A stretch of DNA of 64,000 nucleotides from Sycon ciliatum (GCF_964019385.1 NC_088653.1:13733154-13797153); one strand, 5' to 3'; numbered from the stretch's first letter, positions 11,595 to 22,291 are shown. Numbers and translations are program-made. The notes: generated from the letters alone by a model not told the origin.

Positions 11595-12635
11595 TCATGG
11601 TTTCGGTGATAAAACTGTTGTAACCACGTTTGTCTTCAAAAATGAAGCATAATATAATGTTGGAACATTGTTTGCCACCACAGATTCGTCAGATTCTTCC
11701 TTTGCCTTAGAAAACAATCCACGAAAATATAAACCCATTACTGCTTTGTTCCAACTTGATTCGCTAATATCAAAAAATGAAAAGCGGCCACCTTTTTCTA
11801 AAACATGTTGAAGCGTAATGGATTGAAAGTCAGCAAGAATATTGAGAAAATATTTGCGAGCGGAAACCACCAAACTTGTGCATAGCTCACAGCCTTCGAT
11901 AACCATCTGGAACTTTTTAGAGCACTGCCTTGTCTGAATCAGAAAAGCTAGTACAAAAGCGAACACCTTTCTGAAGTACTGAAGACGTAGATCACAATCT
12001 GGCTCTATGTCATGGTGTGAGCAGTTGAAGTCAAAATAATAACTCAAAGGGTTAAGGCGTTGTTTGTTCCTGGACGGTCCAATTACGAGTCCTAACCTCT
12101 CGGTCCTCGTCTCCGCGCCATACAAGCTAAATTCAGACCAGCGAACTTCAATTCTGCCGTGTTTAGGCGAAAAACGTTCCAAACAGTTGAGCAATGATGT
12201 TTGGTAGAGATTACTGGATGTGAGTGACTGCCATGGTGATCCAGTTACCATATCCACTTGTACGCTATCCATAGTTCTTTTGCAAGACAGCGTACATCGC
12301 CAGTTTAGAAGCGTATTGACAACTTCAGTTGTCCAATGGCTAGGGCAATTGATAACTATCACCGACAAATGAGCACGGGAATCTAATCAAAGTCTACGCA
12401 ATGCATTCACGAAGTTCTCTTCAGCGATACGACCAAATTTCCTCAACGCACTACTGCAACGTCCGAGATGTAAGATTAGCTTTTCGCATCGGGATAGGTC
12501 GAGGGTGGTGTAGCTCAGCAATAGTAAATTAGGACGAAATGCCAAATGCACAACCTGATTCATCGCAAAGTAATCGTGACGGGGCTCACGATAACCATAT
12601 ACCAAAGGCCGAAAAGCAACTTCTATCTTGACCAT
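11595..12635 (-). pseudogene. Array gene family, type 2, copy B (one stop)
   Basis: This is a nearly complete type 2 member, 347 codons from MVKIEVAF to VLSPKP. The frame is open throughout except for a single TGA at 12387-12389, where sister copy G has CGA. Landmarks are LLLLSYTTLDLSRCEKLIL, AEENFVNAL, VINCPSHWT, GSPWQSLTSS.LYQTSLLNC and EGCELCTSLV. The promoter side is separated from the ORF by the LINE at 12657-14423, inserted about 12 bp upstream of the start codon, which probably silences it. The function is unrecognised. Type 2 differs from type 1 throughout but shares the CPSHW and LSPKP landmarks and overall order. Confidence 0.8.
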
Positions 12636-12656
12636 ATTCTAGCTAATTGCTAGGAT

Positions 12657-14423
12657 GTATGTATGTATGTATGTATAACTCATAATCACAAGGTGATCGT
12701 AGAGGCATTAATCAGCGAGAGAATTGTGAATGATGTCTCTGAATCCATCTCTATCGTGTGCTGCATGAGAGAGAGCATGCAAGGGAAGACCCGTCCAACT
12801 TTTAATGTTAGAAATCCATGATGTTGCGGGCCTTCCTCTCGGTCGAGATCCAGGAGTTGATCCTTGCAGGAAGGGCTTGGAGAAAACGTCATGTCTCGTA
12901 ACATGGCCAAACCACATCAACTTAAATTTCTTGACTTCGTTCGCTAGCCGCATCCTTGCTCCGATGATGTCATTGATTTCTTCCAGGACAGATTGGTTGG
13001 TACGCCGGTCGTGGTATGTTACTCCTAAGAGTCGGCGGAAGCATTTCATCTCGAAGGATGAAATTCTTCTCATTGATGAGGCAGATAATGTCCAAGATTG
13101 GCATCCGTATAAAACAGTCGCTAGCACAATAGACCTAACAAAACGAAATTTAGTAGGCAAAGAAAGTGATGGCGATTTCCAAATGAATTGAAGCTCAATG
13201 ATCTTTTGCTTCCCTAGTGCTAAGCGTCTTCTTATCTCCACATCGGACTTGCCATCCGACGTGATTACGGCACCTAAGTATTTAAACTGGGATACCTCTT
13301 CTATTCGCTCATTGCCTACTTGAATGCACCCCAGATCACCACCGCCCTCCGGCGCTGCCATTGACTTGGTCTTGGAAGCATTGATCTGCATGCCTAGTCT
13401 TGTTGCACTCGTATCCACGTGCTCGGTCAGGTCCATCAGCTCCTCCACAGACGATGCGATTAGATCTATATCATCCGCAAAACGTAGGTTGGTCACGCAC
13501 ATGCCGCCGATATATACTGACCCATCAAACTCCTCCAAAGCGTCAGACATGATGTACTCCAGGAATACGTTGAACAGACAAGGCGAGAGTAAACAGCCCT
13601 GCCTGACACCCACTGACGTGGTGAACCAGTCGGTGATAGTGGATCCAACAACGATGGCAGCTTCAGTAGTAGCGTAAAGCGCTTCAATCAGGTCCACAAT
13701 TCTTGCTTCGATGCCATGCGCTCTCATAATCTTGAATAGCGCTTTGTGCCAAACCCTATCAAAGGCCTTACGGAAATCGATGAAGCAATGATACACAGCC
13801 TGCTGATGGTCACGGTACTTTTCAATTAACATTCTGAGGTTGAAGATTTGCTCCACTGTGCTTCTTCCCTTCCGGAACCCTGCTTGCTCGTCCGCCAGCA
13901 AACCCTCCACTTGCGGCTGCAGGCGCTTCAGCAAGATCCTCAGTAGCACTTTGCTCGGATGACTGATGAGGCTCACTGTCCTGTAGTTTTGGCACTGCCG
14001 AAGGTCTCCAGACTTAGGGATGGGAACAAGAATGGACCTTGTCCATGATGTTGGCCATCTACCATTCGTCCATACGAGGTCACAAATCCTGTGCATAACA
14101 GCCACCAACGTATCTCCACCATGTCGCAAAAGCTCGCCAGGAATGTTATCAAACCCCGCTGATTTGTTGTTCTTGAGGGAGTTGATAGCGTATTCGACTT
14201 CGGTCCTCAGAATGGGATTGTTGTTGGCATTATCTGATATGGCTGGAGTAACGATTGCGTCAAGGACTTTATCATCTACGTTCAGGTCCACGTTGTACAA
14301 AGATGCACCGTACTCACACCACCGCTGAGCTACTTCTTCCTTTTTCGTTAAAGTGGATCCGTCTGCTGCTTTGATCACCTGCATTGCTGATCCTGATTTC
14401 TTGCTGCATAGACTCTTCAGAGT
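12657..14423 (-). mobile_element. 5'-truncated RTE-like LINE with 10-bp target duplication
   Basis: The element lies between identical 10-bp repeats TTGCTAGGAT (12647-12656 and 14424-14433). Sister units contain this sequence once at the same place, so it is a verified target-site duplication. The 3' end is a (ATAC)n run at 12657-12676. The 5' end is inside the reverse-transcriptase frame, so the endonuclease and N-terminus are missing. The insertion splits copy B from its own promoter. The clade is judged from motif style only. Confidence 0.88.
12708..14384 (-). CDS. Non-LTR retrotransposon reverse transcriptase (partial, uninterrupted)
   Basis: 558 codons from the first ATG, and the same frame stays open to the 5' truncation at 14423. 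The order is: N-terminal linker; NNKSAGFDNIPGELL and CQNYRTVSLISHPSK (fingers); AGFRKGRSTVEQIF; FIDFRKAFDRVWH (palm box A); GVRQGCLLSPCLFN (box B); FADDIDLIAS (catalytic FADD, box C); NASKTKSM; FKYLGAVI; VLYGCQSWTL; MKCFRRLLGV; and a basic end, GSRPRGRPATSW. This would copy the element's RNA at a nicked target. No endonuclease domain is present. The absence of stops suggests recent insertion. The style matches RTE-like elements, but the clade is my inference. Confidence 0.88.
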   Translation of the reverse strand: MQVIKAADGSTLTKKEEVAQRWCEYGASLYNVDLNVDDKVLDAIVTPAISDNANNNPILRTEVEYAINSLKNNKSAGFDNIPGELLRHGGDTLVAVMHRICDLVWTNGRWPTSWTRSILVPIPKSGDLRQCQNYRTVSLISHPSKVLLRILLKRLQPQVEGLLADEQAGFRKGRSTVEQIFNLRMLIEKYRDHQQAVYHCFIDFRKAFDRVWHKALFKIMRAHGIEARIVDLIEALYATTEAAIVVGSTITDWFTTSVGVRQGCLLSPCLFNVFLEYIMSDALEEFDGSVYIGGMCVTNLRFADDIDLIASSVEELMDLTEHVDTSATRLGMQINASKTKSMAAPEGGGDLGCIQVGNERIEEVSQFKYLGAVITSDGKSDVEIRRRLALGKQKIIELQFIWKSPSLSLPTKFRFVRSIVLATVLYGCQSWTLSASSMRRISSFEMKCFRRLLGVTYHDRRTNQSVLEEINDIIGARMRLANEVKKFKLMWFGHVTRHDVFSKPFLQGSTPGSRPRGRPATSWISNIKSWTGLPLHALSHAAHDRDGFRDIIHNSLAD

Positions 14424-14433
14424 TTGCTAGGAT

Positions 14434-14914
14434 AAGACCAGCTTAATACAATCTTGTGAGGAGTTATGAAGGACTCAGTCTCTATGAAACCGTCGACGGT
14501 GACTGACCAGATTAAAGCTGCTCTCCTCTTTCAAATGAACCTGATGAACACTGCCTTCTTCTCTCTAGAAATCAAGTACTTAAAGGTGAAAACAAAGGTG
14601 ATCGTCTGCAACTCTGTGTTAGCGTTTGCATAGATGATAGGTGATAGTCGATAATGTTTCTACACACAATCGGGAAAGTGTGAGTAGGAATGTGTTAGGT
14701 GTCGGTGGTTAGGTTACTTTCGTTGTCCAGGTTGCTTAACATCCATTGACTGTTGATAATAATATTGTACGATGTGACACATTTGTGAGACATTTAGACC
14801 AGCGCTCTTCATATTACGTATCAAATCAAGCCGTACCAATCGAGACCGAGGAATTCCACGTAAAGTCTCACACGGAGCTTCTGGTGGGGGAGATCTGCCA
14901 GGCGAGTTCTTAGA
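14434..14914. repeat. Leader and promoter block of copy B (displaced)
   Basis: This is the unit's 5' region, now beyond the LINE. It holds the leader palindrome ACCGTCGACGGT at 14489-14500. The TATA position near 14575 reads CTTTAAGTA instead of CTATAAGTA, so the box has decayed. Confidence 0.6.
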
Positions 14915-14921
14915 ATAATAG

Positions 14922-15242
14922 CAAGAGTAGATAAACAAGAGTGTGCAACTCCCGGATCCGCGCGGATGGGTTGGCCCATGGCGGAATATTTTGTTAACGT
15001 AATCTTTTCGACCACCCACGCGCTGCTAGTCTTTTGGAAAGTTTTGCCTCGTGCACTTGGCCGCGCTTACATTACAATGTCGGTGCCCAGCACGTGCTTT
15101 CACACTGCTCTGCGGCAAGAAGCCCGTTTTGTCTGGAAAAAAGGTGACTTCAACAAAAGTTCTGCCGTGGGCAGGGGAAGGGGGTATCAGGAGATTGTGC
15201 AGGAGAGACCCGGAGTTGCACACTCTTGTTTATCTACTCTTG
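14922..15242. mobile_element. MITE, CAAGAGTAG family, copy 1
   Basis: 321 bp with long terminal inverted repeats (CAAGAGTAGATAAACAAGAG outermost). The flanks are a 7-bp direct repeat ATAATAG (14915-14921, 15243-15249), which sister units contain once, so the empty site is known. A second member lies at 33573-33876. It encodes no protein, and the 7-bp duplication does not assign it to a superfamily for certain. Confidence 0.88.
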
Positions 15243-15249
15243 ATAATAG

Positions 15250-15430
15250 TGATAACAGATGGAACATGCAGTCAGTCGGTAAAGCGGTGACTGTGGAGTC
15301 GTAATGGGCAGCATTTAGTGCAATATGTGCACCAAGGGGCAGTTTTATATTATAGTACTGCCAGCCGTGCTGCAACCCACAGTCAACTGGGAAATTGTGG
15401 CCAGGCACAAGGGGTACATGGATTCGGCTT
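15250..15430. repeat. Array module, upstream part
   Basis: Matches 32440-32610 and 62640-62810 (agtcggtaa, gtgcagcatttagtacaat and accaaggggcag tracts). It is interrupted by the MITE that follows. Confidence 0.6.
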
Positions 15431-15434
15431 ATAC

Positions 15435-15783
15435 CGTATTTTTCCGGTTGTAAGTCGACCTTTTACGACTTAAAATAGAAGGAGAAAGGGTGGGGGTCGA
15501 CTTACAACCGGAATTCGACTTATAACCGGGAACTATCAGTAAATGACCGGCACTGCATGCACGAGTGCACCATGTTTATACATTTTTGCCAGTTTATTGG
15601 CATTTTTCAAGGATTGGGACGTTATATCCTCCAATAAGGAATGTTTACATGATTTGTTGATTTGTTAGTAGCAGGAGGTGGTTAGTAGTGCTTCTTTGGG
15701 TGAAAACTTTAACACGCAGAATTGAGACCTCCAGATAGGGGGTCGACTTATAACCGGAGTCGACTAACAACCGGTAAAATACG
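15435..15783. mobile_element. MITE with CGTATTTTtCCGGTTGT termini
   Basis: About 349 bp. The left end is CGTATTTTTCCGGTTGTAAG and the right end, reversed, is CGTATTTTACCGGTTGTTAG. Subterminal gtcgacttataaccgg tracts repeat inside both ends. The flanking ATAC (15431-15434 and 15784-15787) is a possible 4-bp target duplication. Sister units at 32598 and 62810 lack the insertion. No ORF is present. Confidence 0.75.
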
Positions 15784-15829
15784 ATACCGTTATCGGCACT
15801 GGGGCCAGTGGTTGTGAGACTTTTACAGG

Positions 15830-16190
15830 GTGATATTTCTTACTGCCCCTTGGTGCCACGAAATTGCTCAGCACTCACAATTCAGTTGAAGGGCATATAA
15901 TCGCCGACGATGGTGCTAAGGTGCAAACCGACTCTAACGTCGAATCTCTGCAAACATTTTTGCTGGTATAGGACCTCTACGGAAACTGTCTGATACTCAA
16001 CGCCTCAGCCTGCCCCTTGCAGTATGTTCAGTAAAACAGCATGCCTATCGAGGGGGGACGTGGGCGAAGGCTGGCAACAAACTAAAATTTAAGTGCTGTC
16101 CCCGATCTAAAGCAGCCACCAAAATAACAGCCGTACAGTGGTACAGTGGTGAAATGAATTGCTATACGAAGGGATTTTTGCAAGCAGAAA
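15830..16190. repeat. Array module upstream of copy C unit
   Basis: Block starting near tgccccttggtgccacgaaa, with ggtgctaaggtgcaaaccgac. It recurs at 24715-24900 (inverted), 29028-29400, 30190-30340, 32735-33050, 44890-45020, 55620-55940 and 62940-63260. It is non-coding as far as can be seen. Confidence 0.7.
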
Positions 16191-16196
16191 ACAGTC

Positions 16197-16400
16197 ATGG
16201 GCAGTAGAAAGAGACGTGCGTTTGACTTGAGCAACCTAGACAAAATTCCTCAGTGCCAACGCAAGACAGTTGGCGGGCGACTTCTTACTGATCTGGATAA
16301 GTACAGGACTAAATGCACTGAAGATGACAAAAAAATTGAAGTTTATATCCTCCTGCTCGGGCACAGGAGATTCCAATACAGGCACAGATATGCTCAGTGA
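16197..16400 (+). CDS. Small basic ORF at a module edge, unrecognised
   Basis: 67 codons beginning MGSRKRRAFDLSNLDK, lysine- and arginine-rich. The equivalent positions in other units (29398, 55983, 63290) keep similar bases at the start (atggccagcagacagag type) but carry stops or lose the ATG. It is either a decayed first exon on the plus strand or an accident of a conserved non-coding block. No domain is visible. Confidence 0.2.
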   Translation: MGSRKRRAFDLSNLDKIPQCQRKTVGGRLLTDLDKYRTKCTEDDKKIEVYILLLGHRRFQYRHRYAQ

Positions 16401-16409
16401 AATCCGCTA

Positions 16410-17560
16410 CGAGGTCCGTACTCGAGTTGTGGCCCACCCTGACGCCCTAGAAATGATACCAGTGCTGATGGACGCGCACATGTACAAGAACAGGGTCGTG
16501 GTCGAGAGTAGTCCATGAGTCCCGTTTTTATTCCCATGTCGGATTTCAGTGAGCGCAACTGTACATAATTTTGTCCACTTGCCTGGCTATCGTGTCGGCT
16601 TCGACCTGAAGTCGATACTATCACGCCCTGCACAACGACTACGCAAGCCCTGTAATGATAATGCAAATAGTGAATGCGTTGAATGCACGCATTCAAGAGG
16701 AATGCAGGGCAACATTAGCACTAGTATTTAGGAGTTCTAGAAGTGAGCTCTAAGGCAAACACAAAAATTTAATAATCATGTGATGTACTGTCAAAGGAAG
16801 TACATGACTGTAAAACAATACCTACAGTCTCCATAATTATAGTATATAACTCTACAGTGTATTCTGAAGTTCAGCATGGATGTGTATCAGTTGCATCTCA
16901 GCAAAACTATACATTTGTGTAAAGTATTTCTCCTACTGTCGGATCTGAGGGAGCGAAATTGTACATGTGTCTGTATTTCTCCTGGCAACCCTAGTATCAG
17001 GCAATACTGCGATTGTGCTATGTTGTTACTCTTAGTTTGTCTTGTCCGACTTGTAACCTGTCTGCTTTCCTGGCTACAGTGTCATCTTAGACCCCAGGTC
17101 AATGCATTCACACCTAATACACCGTCAACGCGATGACGGTCGATATTGAGAGCAATGCAGCGTAGGAAGGGTGCTAGTCGTCACGAGCTAGAAAAGTGAA
17201 AAAATTAGGAAATATAAGCCAAACAAAAATTCACAGGCCACTGTGGAACGTGAAGTACAACAATATCAACAGCGTCCAAACTACACATATGACTCGACAT
17301 TGCGTGCGGAGGTTGAGCGTGGAAGCACATCAGTTGCATCAAAGCATAATGATTATTATTGTCCTGTTTCGGGTAATAACATTTTTGGATACGACAGTCC
17401 TGTGTACGCATAGGTATATGTCAGATATCAGAAACTGAAACGAATCTCATAAGCTGTATTACAAAACGGGACATCATTATAAATGGAAAAAGTTCATGAG
17501 AATAATTATTCTACTGCATAAAGAGTAAAAGCAAATCACTCAACTTAGATGAAAGCTCGG
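16410..17560. repeat. Array intergenic modules before copy C
   Basis: Same order as 1250-2580 and 48770-49265 plus 52605-53260: the gatggacgtgcacatgtacaag-type block, then the two caggcaata blocks, then the catatgactcgacattg block. No supported gene. Confidence 0.7.
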
Positions 17561-17589
17561 TTTTATTGATCCAAAAATCTGTGATCATG

Positions 17590-18570
17590 GTTGGGGGAAA
17601 GACATGTTGTACCATAGTTTGCAATCAGAGATTCTCGAAATTCTTCATCTGATGTCAAATACCAAGTAGGAGGACAACCCACATCAATCGATAATCCGCA
17701 TTCATTCGCATGGGAATGGCTCCAATCCCACAAAAGGTTAATCCTTTAGAACAAATAGCGTGGCATAAAGGATTGAAAGTCAGCAAAAATATTAAGGCAA
17801 AATACGCGTGCAGAAACCACTAATCTTGTGTAAAGCTCACAGCCAGCAATTTCTATCGTAAACTCTTTACACCAACCATTTCGCTTTTCCATCAGAAAGG
17901 CTATGACATAAACGACCAACCTTCTGACATTTTCAATTGGGAATCTCGAACTCGACCCTAACAGTACGCAATCGTGTATGCACTTTAGATTGAAACATGA
18001 AATAATGTTTGTGTAGCAGACTTCACTACTGAAGTATAATTCCTCACTGCTGCATTCAGAAACAAGCCAGCTATACCTGCACCTCCCAGCTTGATTTTCG
18101 GGGTATATTCTGTGAATACAATTCAGTAATGACTCCTGGTACAGATGACTGGGTGTGAGCGTCTGCAATTATGATCCGCTTACTACTTTGACATCGATAA
18201 TTTCCCTAGATCCTTTGACGTACTTTTGTGTTCGCCAGAAACAAAGCTTATGGACAACTTAAGCCGCCCAATGGCTAGGACAATCGATAACTTTTATCCA
18301 CAGATCTTCACGACAAGCTAAATGAAGACTATCCAGTGCACGGACGAAGTTCTCTTCAGCTACACCATCAAATGGGTGCGAAGCACTGCTGCAATCTCCG
18401 ATATTGATGACTAAACTCGGGCAACGGCATCGGTCGTGACTGGTATAGCTCTCCAATAATAAAGTTGCACCTATCCTCAAATTCAAAACCTGCAGAATCG
18501 GAACACTCTCGTCATAATCATGATAAGAAGCGTGTTTTGCGACAGTAAAATCTATTTCTATATTGACCAT
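17590..18570 (-). pseudogene. Array gene family, type 1, copy C (multiple stops)
   Basis: Starts MVNIEIDF. The family reading is clear to the CPSHWAA landmark, where AAA has become a TAA stop. A second stop precedes QTLTPSHLYQES and a third follows MPRYLF. A one-base loss shifts the last residues from LSPKP. Between these lesions the protein matches copies E and I closely (CIHDCVLLGSSSRFPIENVR, IAGCELYTRLV). AATAAA lies at 17562-17567 behind it. The TATA region at about 18750 is altered. This is a clear pseudogene of unknown function. Confidence 0.8.
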
Positions 18571-18836
18571 ATTCTAGCTAATTGCTAGGATGAGACCAGC
18601 TTCCCACAAACTTGTCAGGATTTGTGATCGACTCAGTATCTATGAACCCATCCACTCTAAAAGACCAGATTCCAGCTGCACCGCTCTTTCAAATGAATCT
18701 AATGATCGCTGACTGCTAATCTTTAGAAACCAAGGTCGTATAAGTGAAAACAAAGATGACTAGATTACCCGAAACTTGTTATACACGAAATCAGGCAAGT
18801 GCGACTAAATATTGTCTCAATGTGACATATAGCTCT

Positions 18837-19020
18837 GAATAGGATGAAGGCCGCAGACATCACGCAACTACGTTACTTGTTTGACATGAATTACTGTGTA
18901 TTTTATAACAAACATACTATGGGTTTTGGGTTTTCAATAATATTTTTGTTATAAAATACACAGTAATACATGTCAAACAAATAACGTAGTTGCGTGATGT
19001 CTGCGGCCTTCATCCTATTC
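18837..19020. mobile_element. Fold-back MITE with 8-bp target duplication
   Basis: 184 bp consisting almost wholly of two inverted arms of about 78 bp (starting GAATAGGATGAAGGCCGCAG) around a short AT-rich loop. The flanks ATAGCTCT (18829-18836) and ATAGCTAT (19021-19028) make an 8-bp near-perfect duplication, as in hAT elements. It sits in the upstream region of copy C. Confidence 0.85.
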
Positions 19021-19028
19021 ATAGCTAT

Positions 19029-19425
19029 ATTAAAATTATTATCTCCACGTAGGTCAATGTGACATGTTTGTGATAAATCTAGACCATTGCTCTACACGAA
19101 AGATATCAAATCCAGTTGTACCAAGGAATTCTAAGTAAATTCTCACACATGCCAGACAAGCGATTAGAGTAATAGCAGGAAAAGAAGCAGCATGTAATCA
19201 GTCTGTAAGGCGGTGACTCTGGAGGCGGAATGTGCCGCATTTAGTACAATATGAGCCGCAATCAGCGAATAGTACCCATAGACATTTCGTGGGTTTCATT
19301 ATTTGTTTGTCGCGCTGCAAACAAAGCGTCTTTGCAAGTTTGTGTCCATGTTGATGGTTTGGCTTTTAAAGCAGTATAATCAGTGGTGCTTTTCAGGCAC
19401 AATCTTGCTCGGCCTACTTAAGCTC
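19029..19425. other. Decayed unit sequence leading to the hammerhead-like site
   Basis: 19029-19250 is array module (gtgcagcattt-type tract). 19255-19425 matches no other unit and holds no ORF with recognisable motifs. Confidence 0.4.
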
Positions 19426-19427
19426 AG

Positions 19428-19460
19428 CTGATGAGGGTGAATAACCCGAAACACTTAGTA
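19428..19460 (+). ncRNA. Hammerhead-ribozyme-like core
   Basis: Core order is CTGATGA (19428-19434), a perfect 4-bp stem GGGT/ACCC (19435-19438 and 19444-19447) with a 5-nt loop, and GAAA (19448-19451). A two-pair stem III and a GTA cleavage triplet at 19458-19460 are possible. Flanking CTTAA and TTAAG could pair as stem I, but with an unpaired GCTCAG before the core, so the fold is imperfect. The tract agtggtgctttt occurs on both sides (19382, 19471). Such ribozymes are known in Penelope-like elements and retrozymes. Activity is not established. Confidence 0.5.
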
Positions 19461-19789
19461 TTAAGCAGGGAGTGGTGCTTTCTTGCAGGTTTGCCGATTG
19501 GAATGTGCGAAGTACTCCTCGTGTGTTCCGGATGCCAGTCGTGAGTCAATCGAGTGTCAAGGCAAGAAGCTTGTGTTCCTAAAAGTCATAGGCTACTGTG
19601 TCACGGGAAGAACAACAATCCCAATAGCGTCCGAACTGAATATGACTCGACAGTGTGTGCTGAGCTTGAGCGTGGATGCACATCAGTTGCGTCACAGCAT
19701 ATTGACAACAATTGAGAGTCCTCCGGCTCGGTGGAGTGCTCAATATTCGTTCCGAAAGGCTCGAGTAGAGCTATCTTACACACTGCACA

Positions 19790-19921
19790 GAGCACCAAGC
19801 ATCGTTCGTTGTAACTACAAGTAATAGTTTCATGCCCAACTGTTCAACCAGTATCAGTTGTCTGATGATTGCCTATGGGCAAGAAGCTATAAGTTACGAC
19901 GAACGATGCGAAGTGCTTTGT
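19790..19921. mobile_element. Small inverted-repeat element
   Basis: Arms of about 25 bp (agcaccaagcatcgttcgtt and its near-complement before 19918) enclose about 80 bp. It lies just outside the minisatellite-bearing element. No target duplication is clear. Confidence 0.4.
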
Positions 19922-19929
19922 GTCGTGTG

Positions 19930-20624
19930 TAGCCCTTTCTCAAAGGTGCTCACCCTTTTTTCGCTTTTTTTGGGCCATTTGGGAAAAGCCCGTTTTTTCA
20001 CCCTTTATTGCGTTTTTTGGTGAATATCGCCCTTTCTGAGCTGTTTTAGCTGTTAAAGTGCTAAAATCTGTTTGCTCATGCATGCGATCACGGTTTCCGA
20101 GTGCTCCATGGTCCTTGGCACGCCGCTTTTCTGGGGGCAACAAGTTGTGTACCCGGTGTACACATTGCTGTAAAAAGTGGGTTTCTTGAACTTTACTTCC
20201 TGTTTTGCCTTTCAATGACCGATGACTGGAAGAGCGCGTATTCATTTCTCAGCTTGGGTTCATATCTGAGTATGTATCATGGCTATGCTTCACTGACAAA
20301 AGAGCACTTTTTGGCTATTTTCACTGAAAAAAAGCACCTTTTGCCTGTTTTCACTGGGAAAAGAGCACTTTTTGGCTGTTTTCACTGAAAAATAAGCACA
20401 TTTTGCCTGTTTTCACTGAAAAAAGAGCACTTTTTGCCCGTTTTCAATGAAAAAAGAGCATTTTTTGCCAGTTTTCACTAAAAAAGAGCACTTTTTGCCT
20501 GCTCTCACTGAAAAAAGAGCACTTTTGGCCTGTTTTCACTGATAAAGAGCACTTTTTCAGCATATTACGAGGGGCGCGAAAAGCACTAAGTGCGAATTAA
20601 CAGAGGACCTTTGGGAAAGGGCTA
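19930..20624. mobile_element. hAT-like non-autonomous element carrying a minisatellite
   Basis: Terminal inverted repeats are TAGCCCTTTCTCAAAGGTGC on the left and the matching GACCTTTGGGAAAGGGCTA on the right. Flanks GTCGTGTG (19922-19929) and GCCGTGTG (20625-20632) form an 8-bp duplication with one mismatch. The interior is mostly a 30-bp tandem repeat. The right end of a second member lies at 43003-43081 with the same flank GCCGTGTG, so the two loci descend from one insertion or one duplicated unit. Confidence 0.75.
20285..20560. repeat. 30-bp minisatellite
   Basis: Roughly nine copies of a 29-30 bp unit of the type gagcactttttgcctgtttt followed by cactgaaaaa. The same repeat is at 37650-37864 and 43003-43018. 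Confidence 0.9.
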
Positions 20625-20872
20625 GCCGTGTGTAACAGCCTGATAAATTGTCCTGTTTCAGGAAATCTCCATTTTAATTACGATAGTCCTGTGTACGCGT
20701 ATGTATCTGCCAAATATCAGAAACTGCAATGAATCGCATAAGCCGTGGAACACAACGGGAGAACTACAAATGGAAGAAGTTCGTGAGAACAATTATTTGA
20801 CTACATAAAGAATAAACGCAAATCAAGCACCTTTTCATGAAATCTAGGTTTTGTTATTCCAAAAAGCTGCGT

Positions 20873-21198
20873 TCATGGTTTCGGGGAGAGAATTGTTGTA
20901 ACATCCTTTGCAATCAGAGATTCTCGAACATTTTCTTTTGATTTCAAATTCATCGCAGGGTTACAGCCGAAACCAATAGATAATCGGCTTTCATTCGCAC
21001 GGGCACAGCCCCAATCCCACAAAAGGTTAATCCTACTGAACATATAGTGTGGCATTAAGGATTGAAAATCTGCTAGAAATTAAGGCAAAAAATGCTTGCA
21101 GAAACCACTAATCTTGTGCACAGCTCACAGCCAGCAATATCAATCGTGAAATCTTTCCACCAATCAATTTGATTTCCCACGAAAAAAAAGCTATGACA
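20873..21198 (-). pseudogene. Array gene family, type 1, copy D (C-terminal remnant)
   Basis: The last 60 codons are open (MPHYMFSRINLLWDWG to TTILSPKP), and some 50 further decayed codons extend to the break at 21198. The rest of the gene is absent: sequence passes directly into the TIR element starting near 21204, and the far side (24229 on) is not the missing part. The poly(A) signal context is altered to ATAACA. It is closest to copy H in this region. Confidence 0.75.
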
Positions 21199-22291
21199 TG
21201 ATTATGTAGGACTCAGTATAGAGTCCATGCACTATATGTTGTCCAGCACCCTATATAGAGTCCATTGGTCCAAAATCCACTAAACAGAGTCCAGGAGTCC
21301 ACTCAGTTTTGATCAGCTTCATCCTGCCCCGCAATCCCCTATAAGGAGTACACTTTTTCTACAAGTCCCCTATTCACGGTCCAGGAGTCCAGTTTATCCA
21401 GTCACGCCGCGCCGTCCTGTGTGTTGTGCCCGAAAGAGAAAACACCTTTTCAGTTTTGCTTGCCTCATGGCAGCGTATTCCATTCTTCACTTCAGCCATG
21501 GCTGCCAGTTCTGCTGTGCAGTTGCTGACAGTAATCTGTCTCGAGGTAACCAAGGAGGATAAGGAGACGTTCAAAATCAAATCTGGAAAGCGTCTTGTGA
21601 TTCTCTGAAGACGTTTCATCCGTGCGCAGGATGAAAGCAGAAATTGCAGAACGAGAAAAGTTCAGCACAGTTCAAATCTGACGAGTCAGGTACACTGACA
21701 CTCTCTTTCGTTCGACGCCACAAGGATCCCCTGTTTGGCAGGCCATTGCTGCCAGGAAGGCGTTTGAACGATTTCATCAGAGCGAGAGATGAAAGCAGAA
21801 AGCGCAGAACGAGCAAAGTTCAGCACAGATCCAATCTGACGGGGCAGATACACTGACACTCTATTTCGTTCGACGCCACAAGGATACCCTGTTTGACTGG
21901 ACAAGAGCTGCCTGTACCACCGTGTCAAAAGGCTCTCCAAATACATGGCAGGACGATGACTGAGGTAAGAGAAGCTTTTACTCGTTTCGATTGGTCTGCT
22001 GTTCTGTCGCTATTCTTGAATTTTTTTCCATTTTCAAGGATCGTATCGCGTTTTTGTTTGTTGTTGCTTGAATGAATGCCATAAAAGTAATCAACCACTT
22101 CGTAATAGTCCTCAAGGACTGCAAGGACTTTGCATCAATCGTATACGATCGTCTAGCTATCATCAATTATTATTATTAGATTATTGTCCCCACCGTCACC
22201 TGTTCACAGGTCTTTGTGTGGATGGATTCTCATTGAGCATCACATTCGTTGAGAACTTGGTAGTTGTGTGCTCTCATGCATCATTACGGTA

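Noticed and set aside
12805-14328. Plus-strand frames of 100-128 codons
   Set aside because: Antisense of the LINE reverse transcriptase at 12708-14384.
20285-20560. CRISPR-like array
   Set aside because: Repeats are contiguous with no unique spacers. It is a minisatellite in eukaryotic DNA.
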